Positions 32,401 to 40,393 of a stretch of DNA of 50,104 nucleotides are shown here, one piece after another. A model generated the notes under the pieces. The model ran no database searches and was not told where the DNA came from. It was given only the letters and a program-made list of their open reading frames with translations. Source of the stretch: Mycobacteriaceae bacterium. Its GTDB lineage: Bacteria > Actinomycetota > Actinomycetes > Mycobacteriales > Mycobacteriaceae. The DNA lies in assembly GCA_019749805.1 (NCBI GenBank), contig JAIEPH010000088.1, forward strand, positions 1 to 50,104, read 5' to 3'. The stretch's first letter is position 1. Every line of letters begins with the position of its first letter. Position numbers and translations under genes: made by a program.

Positions 32401-33610
32401 CGATGTGGTGCTGGTCATCGACGGCTGGGCCAACTTCAACGATTCGGGCCAGAAACAGGTCGATCAAGTGCTCGCGTTGCAACGGGCCGGCAACTACGGG
32501 GTGCGCACCATCGTCACTCACACCAGCTATCTGTCGAAGATTCCCAGCCCGATCAAGAACCTGTCCACCGAGCGTATCGAGCTGCGGATGACCGACGAGC
32601 GGGAATCGGAGCTGGGCCGCCGCGACCCCACGATCAACCGCGGCAAGGAGGTTCCTGTCAAGCCCGGGCGCGGACTGAGCGCTGCCGGATTCCACATCAT
32701 GGTCGGAGAGCCGGTACTGGCCAACGATCCCTCCGGGCGCATCGACTCCCGCGGCGTCGGCGCTGTGGTACGGCGGGTGGCCGGGACCGGGAAATTCGCC
32801 GAGGTCAAACGGCTGCCCGAGATGGTGCCCTTGGCCGACGTCTTGGCCAAGATCAATGGCGGTGCGCAGCGCGACCTCGTCCCGTTCGGGTTGTCCGAAT
32901 CCGATCTGGGACCCGCGTTCGTCGACTTCGCCGAGAACCCCCACGCCGTTGTCGTGGGACGCGCGCAGTCCGGGCGGACAGCGTTTCTGCGCACGATGAT
33001 GCACAGCATCATGGCCCACTACCGCCCCGACGAGGCCACCATTGTGCTGATCGATCCGCGCCGCCGCCATCTGGGCGTGGTACCCGAGGACACGTGGCTG
33101 TCTCGCTATGCCTACACGCGCGCCGACATCGCCCTGGCCGCCACCGAGTTGGACGACTTGTTCAACAGGCGCACCCCCCCGCCGGGCACCAGCCCATCGG
33201 AAATGCTGTCGCGCCAGTTCTGGACGGGCCGCAAGATTTTCGTGGTCATCGACGACATCACGTCCTGGAACTCGGCGGAGAATCCGCTGCTGAAGCTGGC
33301 GAGCCACGTTGAGGGGGCCGACCAGTTGGGGTTGCACATCATCGCCGCCGCCGACATCAAGCTGTGGAGCTTCCAGGCCTCCGGCAACAGCGTGCTCGGC
33401 AGACTCGTCGGCGGGCTGCAACCGACCATCATCCTGGACGGGCGCCGAGAGAACGGGCCGATCATCAGCGGCGTCTACGCTGAACCGCAACGTCAAGGCA
33501 AGGGCATCTACGTCCAACCCGGCGGCACCGACGGTGTGCTGGTGGCCTGGACTCCCGAACCGGCCCGCGCGGCGCCTCGGCGGCATTCAGCACCGGCGAG
33601 GCCAAGCTAA
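29438..33610 (+). CDS. eccC: EccC, ESX secretion ATPase
   Basis: About 1390 residues from a leaderless-type GTG. Two membrane helices near residues 40-90 (VLPIALIVGVVGFIVAMYM; FGIFGIMMLIGMAGMLF) precede a cytoplasmic chain of three FtsK/SpoIIIE ATPase domains that recognise and push substrates through the ESX channel. Domain 1 is intact: Walker A GTTGAGKS at 521-528, and VLWVIADEYQEL nearby as Walker B. Domain 2 has GAPRMGHT (884-891), with His in place of the Walker Lys; domain 3 has GRAQSGRT (1174-1181), with Arg in place of Lys, though Walker B-like VLVIDG and IFVVIDDI remain. The protein is single-chain, unlike the split ESX-1 pair. PE, PPE and Esx genes follow. Confidence 0.95.
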   Translation: MTTHPFRRPGPIARPPATAGGKIAIDPPIPAPIPPPRSVWGIVLPIALIVGVVGFIVAMYMSGMRSFASGFGIFGIMMLIGMAGMLFRGRGAAQKMSWGELRQYRANYFARQDDVRDEIGVQRRAQFEHREHFHWDPEKLVAAVGTERMWERSPGSDPATDVFGEVRVGVGKVKLAMQIEKPKIPEASQIEPATGHALRKFLLEQEYIDDMAKVIWLPRFAGVSIVGDMDQARALLRAMMCQLAAFHSPADLQILVVSDAPSVWDWTKWLPHMQHQSKRDGCGERRLLFSSPAGLEEFFDDAELPRSEWAPPVGGLHGTANTVLPFRVIIDDNCGTPEDWAGLTGSAGYAGTCFVRLAPSVPPPSPQDAFGTKSWIGFSPETTYRLVAGALRKRMPAEDLTPVSGVQHLSSDELDDAFYATADQMSVTAAERFARAMARHRAAGGVTATVSENTQQRTLLDALGVRDPRNLDVDRLWSPRRSQGQDWMRFPVGLDESGQVVELDLKEGSQQGMGMHSLFIGTTGAGKSEGIITEVASMALTHSPEVANVVFFDFKLKSAAGVLEQFPHVVASVSNLADERHLVGRMYEALEGELDRRGALCNAAGPDVVDLTVYNQRRLTDPSLPPVPVLWVIADEYQELLSDKDWGDKFRSLFWRIMRQGRAYHMFLQLVGQTVDTQKLRDIRKLLGFTIAGRTGTEEDSREALGVGIAAKIDEKGAEGTAYLRVAQRQPRQFRFFYSSADFVPQSGPDDSRPLEAGTWFEPRPFTAEEAPDIDGLLAEPVEQDTAAPVRVPEETSVKIIDAVIGSLQATGAAPPREMWLPPLGVPPAADDLVARLRGGKPWDVDYGQNPGLVLPVALEDRPREHRQDVCYLNLLESNVLIVGAPRMGHTNAVMTMITAGALMYRPERVQFYCIAASGPQLDRLKDLPHVAGVAALHDTEGVTRLLATVRGIVEERERLFAAHGLDMEQVREAKFGPNPTDIGVSGGDVVLVIDGWANFNDSGQKQVDQVLALQRAGNYGVRTIVTHTSYLSKIPSPIKNLSTERIELRMTDERESELGRRDPTINRGKEVPVKPGRGLSAAGFHIMVGEPVLANDPSGRIDSRGVGAVVRRVAGTGKFAEVKRLPEMVPLADVLAKINGGAQRDLVPFGLSESDLGPAFVDFAENPHAVVVGRAQSGRTAFLRTMMHSIMAHYRPDEATIVLIDPRRRHLGVVPEDTWLSRYAYTRADIALAATELDDLFNRRTPPPGTSPSEMLSRQFWTGRKIFVVIDDITSWNSAENPLLKLASHVEGADQLGLHIIAAADIKLWSFQASGNSVLGRLVGGLQPTIILDGRRENGPIISGVYAEPQRQGKGIYVQPGGTDGVLVAWTPEPARAAPRRHSAPARPS

Positions 33611-33741
33611 TGCGCCGACGAGACACCATCACGGCGTCGGCGTGGCAACGAAATCGGTGTCCCGCCATGCCGATGCGAGACTATTTCCGCAGCGATGCTC
33701 GACAAACCCGCAGTTCAATGCTGGTAGCCGCGGCGCTGCGG

Positions 33742-33780
33742 AATTTAGCGCAGGTACCCACCTCTGACTGCTATTAAACT
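33742..33780 (+). promoter_or_regulatory. Shared promoter, PE-PPE operon
   Basis: AATTTAGCGCAGGT (33742-33755), exactly 19 bp, TAAACT (33775-33780). The ATG is 38 bp later with a GGGAGG SD, so this transcript has a leader. Confidence 0.6.
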
Positions 33781-33818
33781 GAGGCCAAATCACCACCACG
33801 AATCGGGAGGCAAACACA

Positions 33819-34124
33819 ATGGGTGTTCCAATTGGAGTCGATCCGGCATTGCTGGGGATGCTGTCAGCTGCCGAGGCCGCGGGTGCCGGGACGATGGCGG
33901 CCGGGACGTCCGGAGCGGCTCCGGTAATGACCACGGTCCTGCCTCCCGGCAGCGATCCGGCGTCGATGGCCGCTGCAGCGGCACTGAACGGGCGCGGAGC
34001 CGCCGCGGTGGCCGCGTTGACTCAGCTGACGATGACCCGGGCCATGTTTGCCGGCAATGTCGGCGTCAACGGCACCAGCTATGCGGCCATGGACGTGCTG
34101 CAGCAGACGGCACTGGCCATCTAG
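33819..34124 (+). CDS. PE family protein
   Basis: A 101-residue PE-type protein, the minimal secreted partner of a PPE. It starts MGVPIGVDPALLGMLSAAEA, where the usual PE residues are modified, then two helices. The C-terminal YAAMD (about residues 88-92) is the YxxxD/E secretion signal for ESX. SD GGGAGG is 8 bp upstream. The PPE gene follows after 15 bp. By homology it would form a heterodimer with that PPE and be exported. Confidence 0.88.
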   Translation: MGVPIGVDPALLGMLSAAEAAGAGTMAAGTSGAAPVMTTVLPPGSDPASMAAAAALNGRGAAAVAALTQLTMTRAMFAGNVGVNGTSYAAMDVLQQTALAI

Positions 34125-34139
34125 AACAGTCGAAGAGCC

Positions 34140-35369
34140 ATGCCAGGCTTCGGGGATTCGGCGCTCAACCCGCCGCAGGTCAACTATTACCAGCACGCCG
34201 CCGGTGATCAGGCTGCCAGCGCTGCGGCCTGTGCGGCGGCGCATCAGGCGGCCGCGGCGATGCTGACCGCCGAGATCGCGACGATGACCACCAGCACCAG
34301 CACCACCGCCGCGGTGGGCTGGCAGGGCGCGGGCGGCGCGGCGATGACGATGACCGCGCAAGCGTTCGCAGCGATCTTAGGCACAGCGGTGGCCTGGTTC
34401 GAGGAAGCCGTAGTGCAGGCGACAGCGATCGTGGACGCCTGGCACCTGGCCAAGACCACGATGGTGCCTGGCCCGGTGTCGGATCAGAACCTCGTTGACA
34501 CCGAGGCGTTGGTCGCGACGAACTTCATCGGGCAGAACACCCCCGCCATCGCCGCCTTGGTCGCCGAGTATGACCGGCAATGGATCCAGAACGCCTCGAT
34601 CGCGTCCAGTTTTCAAAGTGTCGTCGCCGCGGCGCTGGGCGTGCTGGCCACACCGCCTCCGTTCGCACCGATGGCACCAAACCCGGCGGCAGCGCTGGCC
34701 GCCCTAGCAAACGCGGGCGCACAGACCGGTGTCCAGGGTGCATTGCAAGCCAGCTCGCAGAGCATGCAGCAGGCCAGCACCGCGGCGGTGCCAGCGAGCG
34801 AAGCGGCCTCAGCGCCGGCCGATGCGCTCTCGGCCATGGGATCGCCGATGGCGATGATGGGTCAGTTCTCCTCCATGACGGGAATGCTGGGCCAAGCCCC
34901 GCAAATGCTCGGCCAAGCCCCCCAAATGCTCGGCCAGTTCGCGCAGATGCCGATGGGCCTACTGGGACCGTTGTCCTCGAGTATGGGCGGCCTCGGTGGC
35001 GCCCCGTCAGCGGGTCCGCTCACGGGCACGCCGGTGGCCTCGCCGGCGATGGCGGCGCTAAGCGGTGGCGGCGGGGGCGGCGGTGGCATCGGCGCCGGCG
35101 GCAGCGGGGTCGTCCCGACCAGTTCCTACACCCGCCCGGTGGGCAGCTTCAGCACCCCGACCGCACCGAAGTTACCGGGTGGATTTGGCGGGATTCCCGA
35201 ACCGGTAGCTGCCGGGCCTCACCCGTCAGGCGGTGCGGGCACCGGCGGTCTCTATGGCGCTCCGGCCTCAGCGATGGGACGAGATGGCGGCGCGGCGACC
35301 GAGCAGCGACAGGGACGAACGATGCAGGTCACGCTTGCCCGACCGGCTGGTGACAGGGGGGACAGGTAA
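34140..35369 (+). CDS. PPE family protein
   Basis: A 409-residue PPE-type protein. The N-terminal domain (1-170) has the NPPQVNYY motif near residues 10-17 and the WxG motif in GWQGAGG (about 60-66), the helical hairpin characteristic of PPE proteins. The C-terminal half is Ala/Gln/Met/Gly-rich with repeats of QMLGQAP (about 247-262) and a Gly-rich tail. It pairs with the preceding PE protein and probably needs the EspG encoded downstream for solubility. Its job on the plasmid may be in the surface or cell-cell contact during transfer, which is inferred. Confidence 0.88.
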   Translation: MPGFGDSALNPPQVNYYQHAAGDQAASAAACAAAHQAAAAMLTAEIATMTTSTSTTAAVGWQGAGGAAMTMTAQAFAAILGTAVAWFEEAVVQATAIVDAWHLAKTTMVPGPVSDQNLVDTEALVATNFIGQNTPAIAALVAEYDRQWIQNASIASSFQSVVAAALGVLATPPPFAPMAPNPAAALAALANAGAQTGVQGALQASSQSMQQASTAAVPASEAASAPADALSAMGSPMAMMGQFSSMTGMLGQAPQMLGQAPQMLGQFAQMPMGLLGPLSSSMGGLGGAPSAGPLTGTPVASPAMAALSGGGGGGGGIGAGGSGVVPTSSYTRPVGSFSTPTAPKLPGGFGGIPEPVAAGPHPSGGAGTGGLYGAPASAMGRDGGAATEQRQGRTMQVTLARPAGDRGDR

Positions 35370-35373
35370 CAAC

Positions 35374-35412
35374 AAATTAGCGCACGGCGGGGTGTGTAGA
35401 CGCCCATACACT
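35374..35412 (+). promoter_or_regulatory. Shared promoter, esx pair
   Basis: AAATTAGCGCACGG (35374-35387), exactly 19 bp, TACACT (35407-35412). The esx start codon is 42 bp later with a CAGGAG SD. Confidence 0.55.
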
Positions 35413-35453
35413 TCTTCCTAGAACGCAAAACATCTTCCAGAACAGGAGTTTTC

Positions 35454-35774
35454 ATGTCACAACAAGTTGTTGGGGCGGCCCAGATCCAGTCCACCGCCGA
35501 CCAGCTCGACGACCTCAAGATGCGCGCTCTCGACGTGCTCAGCCGCTACATGGAGCATTCGACCGAACTGCAGGCCACCGGCGGGCTCGACGGGCAGGCC
35601 GGTGTCGCCAACGTCGCGACCGCAGAGGAGATCTCGCAGGCCCAGCGCGAGATGAACATGCGGTGGGAGACGCTGATCGGCGCGCTGCGCAACAGCGCAC
35701 CGGACTTCACCAACATCGACCAGCAGAGCGCCCAGCAGATCCAGTCGGTCGCCGGCGGCCTGCGTTTCACCTGA
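35454..35774 (+). CDS. EsxB-like WXG100 variant
   Basis: A 106-residue helix-turn-helix protein from an ATG with CAGGAG upstream. Helix 1 (STADQLDDLKMRALDVLSRY) and helix 2 (AEEISQAQREMNMRWETLIG) are separated by GGLDGQAG, so the WxG tryptophan is replaced by leucine (LDG at 45-47). It is followed by a second Esx-like gene 41 bp downstream. Esx proteins are secreted as heterodimers; this is probably the CFP-10-type partner, although no clear C-terminal YxxxD is present. Confidence 0.75.
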   Translation: MSQQVVGAAQIQSTADQLDDLKMRALDVLSRYMEHSTELQATGGLDGQAGVANVATAEEISQAQREMNMRWETLIGALRNSAPDFTNIDQQSAQQIQSVAGGLRFT

Positions 35775-35815
35775 CCATCCCAACCACCACAGACATTCGA
35801 AAGGAATCCACCACT

Positions 35816-36112
35816 ATGGACGGAATGATCAAGGTCAACCCCGCGGCGATCGTGGACTACAACGCCGCACTGGGCACGTTCAGCGGCGAGCTGGACAGCA
35901 TCGCCTCCGAGGCGCAGAACCTGCTCGGCGGCATCGCCGAGTACTTCAGCACCGATCAGGCATCGGTCACCTACGCACAGGCCCAGCAGATGATCATCGA
36001 CGCCACCAACGAAGGCAAAGAGGTCATCCACCGCCACGGTGGGGCCGCCGACCAGGCCGGCGTGGACTTCGTCTCCCAGGACGGAGCCTCAGCGAACACC
36101 TTCTTGGTCTAA
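35816..36112 (+). CDS. EsxA-like WXG100 variant
   Basis: A 98-residue protein from ATG 35816, preceded by AAAGGAA. Helix 1 (VNPAAIVDYNAALGTFSGEL) and helix 2 (ASVTYAQAQQMIIDATNEGK) surround YFSTDQAS (43-50), where WxG would be; the tryptophan is absent and a Tyr/Phe pair takes its place. It is the probable ESAT-6-type partner of the preceding gene. A strong terminator-like hairpin follows its stop codon. Confidence 0.75.
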   Translation: MDGMIKVNPAAIVDYNAALGTFSGELDSIASEAQNLLGGIAEYFSTDQASVTYAQAQQMIIDATNEGKEVIHRHGGAADQAGVDFVSQDGASANTFLV

Positions 36113-36143
36113 GGCCCGCCAGGGAGCTGGTAGCGACAACGCG

Positions 36144-36177
36144 CAAAGGGGGGCCAACCCCGGTTGGCCCCCCTTTG
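36144..36177. terminator. Terminator/attenuator between esxA-like and espG
   Basis: Arms 36144-36159 and 36162-36177 give a perfect 16-bp stem with a 2-nt loop, starting 32 bp after the esxA-like stop. It likely limits read-through into espG so the Esx pair is made in excess. Confidence 0.75.
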
Positions 36178-36205
36178 TGCTGCTCAAAGAGGAGAGGGGT
36201 AAGAC

Positions 36206-37072
36206 ATGGCGCTGACCACGACGGTCGGGGGCGTGTGGGTATTGCAGGCGCTGCTGGGCGTGGAATCGATGCCAGTTGCGTTGCGGCTCAAGCCGTTTAT
36301 TCCATCGGTGCATCACGAATTGATCGTCGACAGCACCGCCGGGCCAGTCCCTATCGCCGAGACTGCGGAGTATCTGAGCCTCGTCGAGGCGGGCGTGATC
36401 AAGACAGGCGGGGCGGTCGACGAACCGGTGCGGGACTGGATGACCGTGCTGGGCCGCCCCGATCGGCAAGCGGTGCTGGCAATTCGTCGGCCCTCGGGGG
36501 AGCCCGTTCACAACGGCGAGAGTCCCACGGTGGATGAACGGGTTGTGGTGGTGTGCCGGTACCGGCGATGGCTGGCGATGGCGGCCCGCGACGGCAACGA
36601 CATGGTCATTGATGCCGTCGGCGAAACCGATGACCCGGCCGCCCAAGTAGATCTGATGTGTCAAACCCTGGTGCCGGCGTTGGGCGTGGCAGCGCCGGCC
36701 GACATCGAGGGGGCCAATATTGCGGCGGACGTGATGCAGTCGACGCTGGAGGCCGCGGCGCCGCAGGGCCGCGATGCGGTGATCGCCGCGGTGAGCCGGC
36801 TGGGGTTGCAGCCTCAGCAGGCCGAGGTGCTGGCGGCGGCCACGCGCCTTGATGAGTCGGCGATGGCGGTGGCGATGGTCATCGACCACGGTATCGGCCA
36901 GCACGTTCATCCTCGTGTGGTGACCGTGGCCGACACCGAGTTTGGCCGCGTCAGCATCACGACCAGTACGTCAGCCGACGGCAAGCAGTGGCTGAGCCTG
37001 TGGCCGGCGACGCCGGAGGCGTTGCGCGAGGACCTCGCCGGACTGCTGTCGGTGCCGCGCGCCGCCGCGTAG
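36206..37072 (+). CDS. espG: EspG, ESX chaperone
   Basis: A 288-residue cytosolic protein with an SD (GGAGAGG) upstream. It has the EspG pattern: an N-terminal strand-rich half (LTTTVGGVWVLQALLGVESM; PVALRLKPFIPSVH), an EYLSLVEAGVI helix, a VVVVCRYRRWLAMAARDG strand, and a C-terminal helical half with VADTEFGRVSITTS. EspG proteins bind the tip of cognate PPE proteins and keep PE-PPE pairs soluble before export. It lies right after the Esx genes and before eccB, which fits. Length matches the family (about 280-300). Confidence 0.88.
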   Translation: MALTTTVGGVWVLQALLGVESMPVALRLKPFIPSVHHELIVDSTAGPVPIAETAEYLSLVEAGVIKTGGAVDEPVRDWMTVLGRPDRQAVLAIRRPSGEPVHNGESPTVDERVVVVCRYRRWLAMAARDGNDMVIDAVGETDDPAAQVDLMCQTLVPALGVAAPADIEGANIAADVMQSTLEAAAPQGRDAVIAAVSRLGLQPQQAEVLAAATRLDESAMAVAMVIDHGIGQHVHPRVVTVADTEFGRVSITTSTSADGKQWLSLWPATPEALREDLAGLLSVPRAAA

Positions 37073-37101
37073 TTTGACCATGAGTGCACATGTCGGGGGG
37101 C

Positions 37102-37143
37102 AAAAAATTAGTGCCGATTTCGGGGTATCGCCGCTAGTAAGGT
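37102..37143 (+). promoter_or_regulatory. Shared promoter, eccB
   Basis: AAAAAATTAGTGCCGAT (37102-37118), exactly 19 bp, TAAGGT (37138-37143), 7 bp, ATG. Confidence 0.65.
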
Positions 37144-37150
37144 TGGCGCC

Positions 37151-38668
37151 ATGGCGCTGAATCTGACCTCGCGGCTGCAAGTGACGGCCCATTACTTCTG
37201 GAACCGCCGCAATGCCGCGGCGCTGAGTCATCATGGCGTGCGGCTGGAATACGATCCCGAACAGCGCCGCAGCGCCGCGCTGATCCTGGGGGTGACGTTC
37301 ACGCTGCTGGCGATGGCGCTGATGTTCGTGCTGTCGTGGTTCAAGCCCGCCGGGCAAGTGGGCCGGTCGGCGATCTTGGCCGACCGGGACACCGGCGCGG
37401 TCTATGTGATGGTCGACGGCAGGCTGCACCCGGCACTGAATCTGATGAGCGCCCGGCTGATCGCCGGACAGGAGGCCAACCCGACGTTCGTCAAGGCCCC
37501 TGAATTGGAGAAGTACCCGCAGGGCCCGCTCGTCGGGATTGTGGGCGCTCCCGCAGCGATGCCCGTGCGTACCGCAGCGTCGTCGAAGTGGGCGGTGTGT
37601 GACACCGCGCCTACGGCGACGTCTACCGCGTCGGCGGCCTCTGAACCGGTGGTGACCGCGATCGCCGGGCAGCTCAGCGTTGGCCAGCGATCGGCGCTGT
37701 TGCAGATGCCTGACGCCATCCTGGGTCGCTACGGTGATCGCACCTACGTCATCTGGGAGGGTCACCGGTCTGAGATCGATCTGAGCAATAAGGCCGTGGC
37801 CCTGGCGTTGGGCGTGGACACCACCGCCCCGGATCCAATTCCGCTGTCGCGGGCGTTGTTTGACGCTCTCCCGGCGACCGATCCCTTGGTCAGTCCGGCG
37901 ATCCCGGGGGCGGGGGACAAGCCCCGGTGGGAGGTGGCCGACGGCGCGGTGATCGGGTCGGTGCTCTCGGTGCGCGAGCTGGGCCAGCCCAACACCGCAG
38001 AATCGCTCTACGTGCTGTTACGCGATGGTGTGCAGAGGATTTCGCCGTTCGTCGCGTCGCTGCTGCGCTCGGCGAATTCGTTCGGCGACGTGGCCCCGAT
38101 ACAGGTGGCTCCCGACAAACTCGCGCCGGTGCCGGTGGTGGACAACTTGCCGGTGTCGTTCTATCCGGCAACTCGGCTGCGGCTGGTCGATACCGCGGTG
38201 AACGCGACGACCTGCCTGGCGTGGTCGAAGGGCGCTACCGATCGCGCCGCCGAGGTCACCATCCTGTCCGGGCAGGGTCTGCCGATACCTCTCGGTTCGG
38301 CAGATAGTCGGCTTGTCCATCTGCCCAAGGGGGTACGCGACCCGCAGTCCGTTGAGGCAGACCAGGTATATATCAGCCCTGGCGCAACGAATTTGGTGAT
38401 GACCACCAGTGCTGCGCCGGCAGCGTCATCGCGCGAAGCAATGTGGTGGATTTCTGATCAGGGTGTGCGCTACGGGATTGAGCTCTCCGAGGAGGCGTTC
38501 ACGGCGCTGGGGGTGTCTCCGCAGCGCTCGCAGCAAGCGCCGTGGCCGCTGATCCGAGTGTTTGCGCCGGGGCCGGCGCTGACCCGCGCCGACGCCATGG
38601 TCCAGCACGACACCCTGGCCCCGGTGGGTGGTGCTGAAGCGCTTCCCACCAGGGCAGCCGGAAGCTAG
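37151..38668 (+). CDS. eccB: EccB, ESX membrane component
   Basis: A 505-residue single-pass membrane protein, part of the ESX core with EccC, EccD and EccE. A cytoplasmic N-terminus (LNLTSRLQVTAHYFWNRRNA, with the typical Y/FWNRR segment) leads to one membrane helix at about 47-66 (ILGVTFTLLAMALMFVLSW), then a large periplasmic domain with the repeat folds of EccB (VMVDGRLHPALNLMSARLI; SVGQRSALLQMPDA). Two cysteines (CDT near 157 and TCLAW near 356) match the conserved disulfide. Leaderless-type ATG. Confidence 0.93.
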   Translation: MALNLTSRLQVTAHYFWNRRNAAALSHHGVRLEYDPEQRRSAALILGVTFTLLAMALMFVLSWFKPAGQVGRSAILADRDTGAVYVMVDGRLHPALNLMSARLIAGQEANPTFVKAPELEKYPQGPLVGIVGAPAAMPVRTAASSKWAVCDTAPTATSTASAASEPVVTAIAGQLSVGQRSALLQMPDAILGRYGDRTYVIWEGHRSEIDLSNKAVALALGVDTTAPDPIPLSRALFDALPATDPLVSPAIPGAGDKPRWEVADGAVIGSVLSVRELGQPNTAESLYVLLRDGVQRISPFVASLLRSANSFGDVAPIQVAPDKLAPVPVVDNLPVSFYPATRLRLVDTAVNATTCLAWSKGATDRAAEVTILSGQGLPIPLGSADSRLVHLPKGVRDPQSVEADQVYISPGATNLVMTTSAAPAASSREAMWWISDQGVRYGIELSEEAFTALGVSPQRSQQAPWPLIRVFAPGPALTRADAMVQHDTLAPVGGAEALPTRAAGS

Positions 38669-38688
38669 CCGTCATAAATCGAGGCTCC

Positions 38689-38727
38689 AAAACTAGTGCC
38701 GATATACAACATCCACGCTGATAGGAT
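38689..38727 (+). promoter_or_regulatory. Shared promoter, espI-eccD-mycP-eccE operon
   Basis: AAAACTAGTGCCGAT (38689-38703), 18 bp, TAGGAT (38722-38727), 7 bp, GTG. It is the only strong member with a spacing of 18. Confidence 0.6.
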
Positions 38728-38734
38728 CAAGATT

Positions 38735-40393
38735 GTGACTGACCGCGACCTTCCCCCAAAGCAGGCGGGCTACCCTTCCTCCACCGAGGGCGATGCCCGC
38801 GACACCCCCAACCATGCCCCCGAGCCGCCACCACCTCCGCCGGGCTGGCCCGCACCCCCGCTGCCACCCACCGGCGGTGCAGACACGGGCGCTCACGCCC
38901 GACCCTCGCCCCCGCCCCCGCCCCCGTGGCCGGGCCGCGCCCCCGACTCGCCCAGTCGCGCACCCGGGTCGGACCTCCCGCCGGCACGGGCTCAGCGAGG
39001 GCCGCGCCGTGAGCCCGATCCCCAGGCCGAGGCCGAGCCCCAGGCTGATCCCGACGCCGCCTCTGCTCCTGCGCCGCCGGTGGAGCAGCCCGCCGCCGAA
39101 TCGGGGGCATCCGAACAGACCACCCCCTACCGTCCATCGGATACTGAGACCACCACGATCTACGACCGGCGCGATTTCGGGCCGCCGCCGCTGCGCGAAA
39201 ACTCCTCTGCGACAGGCCACGACGAGGACAGAGCCGGCGGGCAGCGCAGTGCGCCGGGCTCCCCGCCTCGGTGGAGTGCTGCTGAACCAGCACGGCATCA
39301 GGCGCCACCGTTTGCCCAGCAGCCCGGATTGCCCCGATCGCCGATGTCGCGCGACAGCTGGTCCGCAGATCAGTCCGGGCCTCAGCCGGCCAGCGATGCA
39401 CGCAACTGGGTCGAGCAACCCCCGGCCGCGGCCGGGCCGGCTAACTGGTCCTATGTCGACTCGATTCGGCCCAGTGAACTTGTACCTACACGCAAGATTC
39501 CGCCCGGAAGAGGGTGGCGAAAGTTCATGTACAAGAGCACGTTTGGGTTGCTGAATTTCGGTCAGTCACCTGACGAGCGTCGCTTGGCTGAGTTGGAAGC
39601 CAAGATTCGCTCTCTGCTGCGAGGCCGCTACAAGATCGGGGTCCTCGGCAAAGGTGGTGTCGGCAAGACCACCGTCGCCGCCGGTGTGGGCTCGGTCTTC
39701 GCCGAGCTGCGCCAGGACGACCGGGTGGTGGCCATCGACGCTGACACCGCGTTCGGCAAGCTGGGTCTGCGCGTCGATCCCAACGCCAAGGGCTCCTACT
39801 GGGAGCTGGCCGCCGATCAGGACCTACGCACCTTTGCCGACGTGCGATCCCGTGTCGGAAACAACGCCGCCGGGCTGTTCGTGTTGGCCGGCGAATCATC
39901 CACAGCGCGCCGCCGCGTCCTTGATCCGTCGATCTACCGCGAAGCCACCGGCCGCTTGGACAACCATTTCACGCTGTCGATCATCGACTGCGGATCCACC
40001 ATGGACTCGCCGGTGACCCGCGAAGTCCTGCGCGACCTCGACGCGCTCATCGTGGTGTCCTCGATGTGGGTCGACGGGGCTTCGGCGGCCGCGCAAACCA
40101 TGGAGCTGCTGGCCAATACCGGCCACACCGGCCTACTGCATCGAACGGTGGTGGTCCTCAACGACAGCGATGGACACGCCGACAAACGCACCCGTGAGGT
40201 CCTCCATGAGCAGTTCAGCCAGCGCGGCCAGCTCGTCGTCGAAGTGCCATACGACGGCAATCTGCGCCCGGGCGGGGTGATCGACGTGCAGAACGAGGTC
40301 GACAAGACCACGCGGCGCCGATTCATCGAGATCGCCGCGGCGATCGCCGAGCACTTCCCGGCCACCAGCGACGGCCCGCGGGGGCGCCGATGA
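38735..40393 (+). CDS. espI: EspI-like Pro-rich MinD/ParA-type ATPase
   Basis: About 552 residues from a leaderless-type GTG. Residues 1-265 are an extremely Pro-rich, disordered region; residues about 290-552 are a MinD/ParA-type ATPase with Walker A GKGGVGKTT (305-313), a VVAIDADTAFGKLGL switch region and a SIIDCGSTMDSPV Walker B. The layout is that of EspI in ESX-1, which is linked to energy-dependent control of secretion. The stop overlaps the eccD start by 4 bp, so it is coupled with eccD. The protein is likely a regulatory or targeting factor of the ESX machine. An in-frame start at 38696 falls inside the promoter. Confidence 0.85.
   Translation: MTDRDLPPKQAGYPSSTEGDARDTPNHAPEPPPPPPGWPAPPLPPTGGADTGAHARPSPPPPPPWPGRAPDSPSRAPGSDLPPARAQRGPRREPDPQAEAEPQADPDAASAPAPPVEQPAAESGASEQTTPYRPSDTETTTIYDRRDFGPPPLRENSSATGHDEDRAGGQRSAPGSPPRWSAAEPARHQAPPFAQQPGLPRSPMSRDSWSADQSGPQPASDARNWVEQPPAAAGPANWSYVDSIRPSELVPTRKIPPGRGWRKFMYKSTFGLLNFGQSPDERRLAELEAKIRSLLRGRYKIGVLGKGGVGKTTVAAGVGSVFAELRQDDRVVAIDADTAFGKLGLRVDPNAKGSYWELAADQDLRTFADVRSRVGNNAAGLFVLAGESSTARRRVLDPSIYREATGRLDNHFTLSIIDCGSTMDSPVTREVLRDLDALIVVSSMWVDGASAAAQTMELLANTGHTGLLHRTVVVLNDSDGHADKRTREVLHEQFSQRGQLVVEVPYDGNLRPGGVIDVQNEVDKTTRRRFIEIAAAIAEHFPATSDGPRGRR

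Noticed and set aside
31946..33586. 546-residue open frame on the minus strand
   Set aside because: It lies opposite the third ATPase domain of eccC, which is well supported; the frame is rich in Gln/His/Arg as expected for an antisense shadow.
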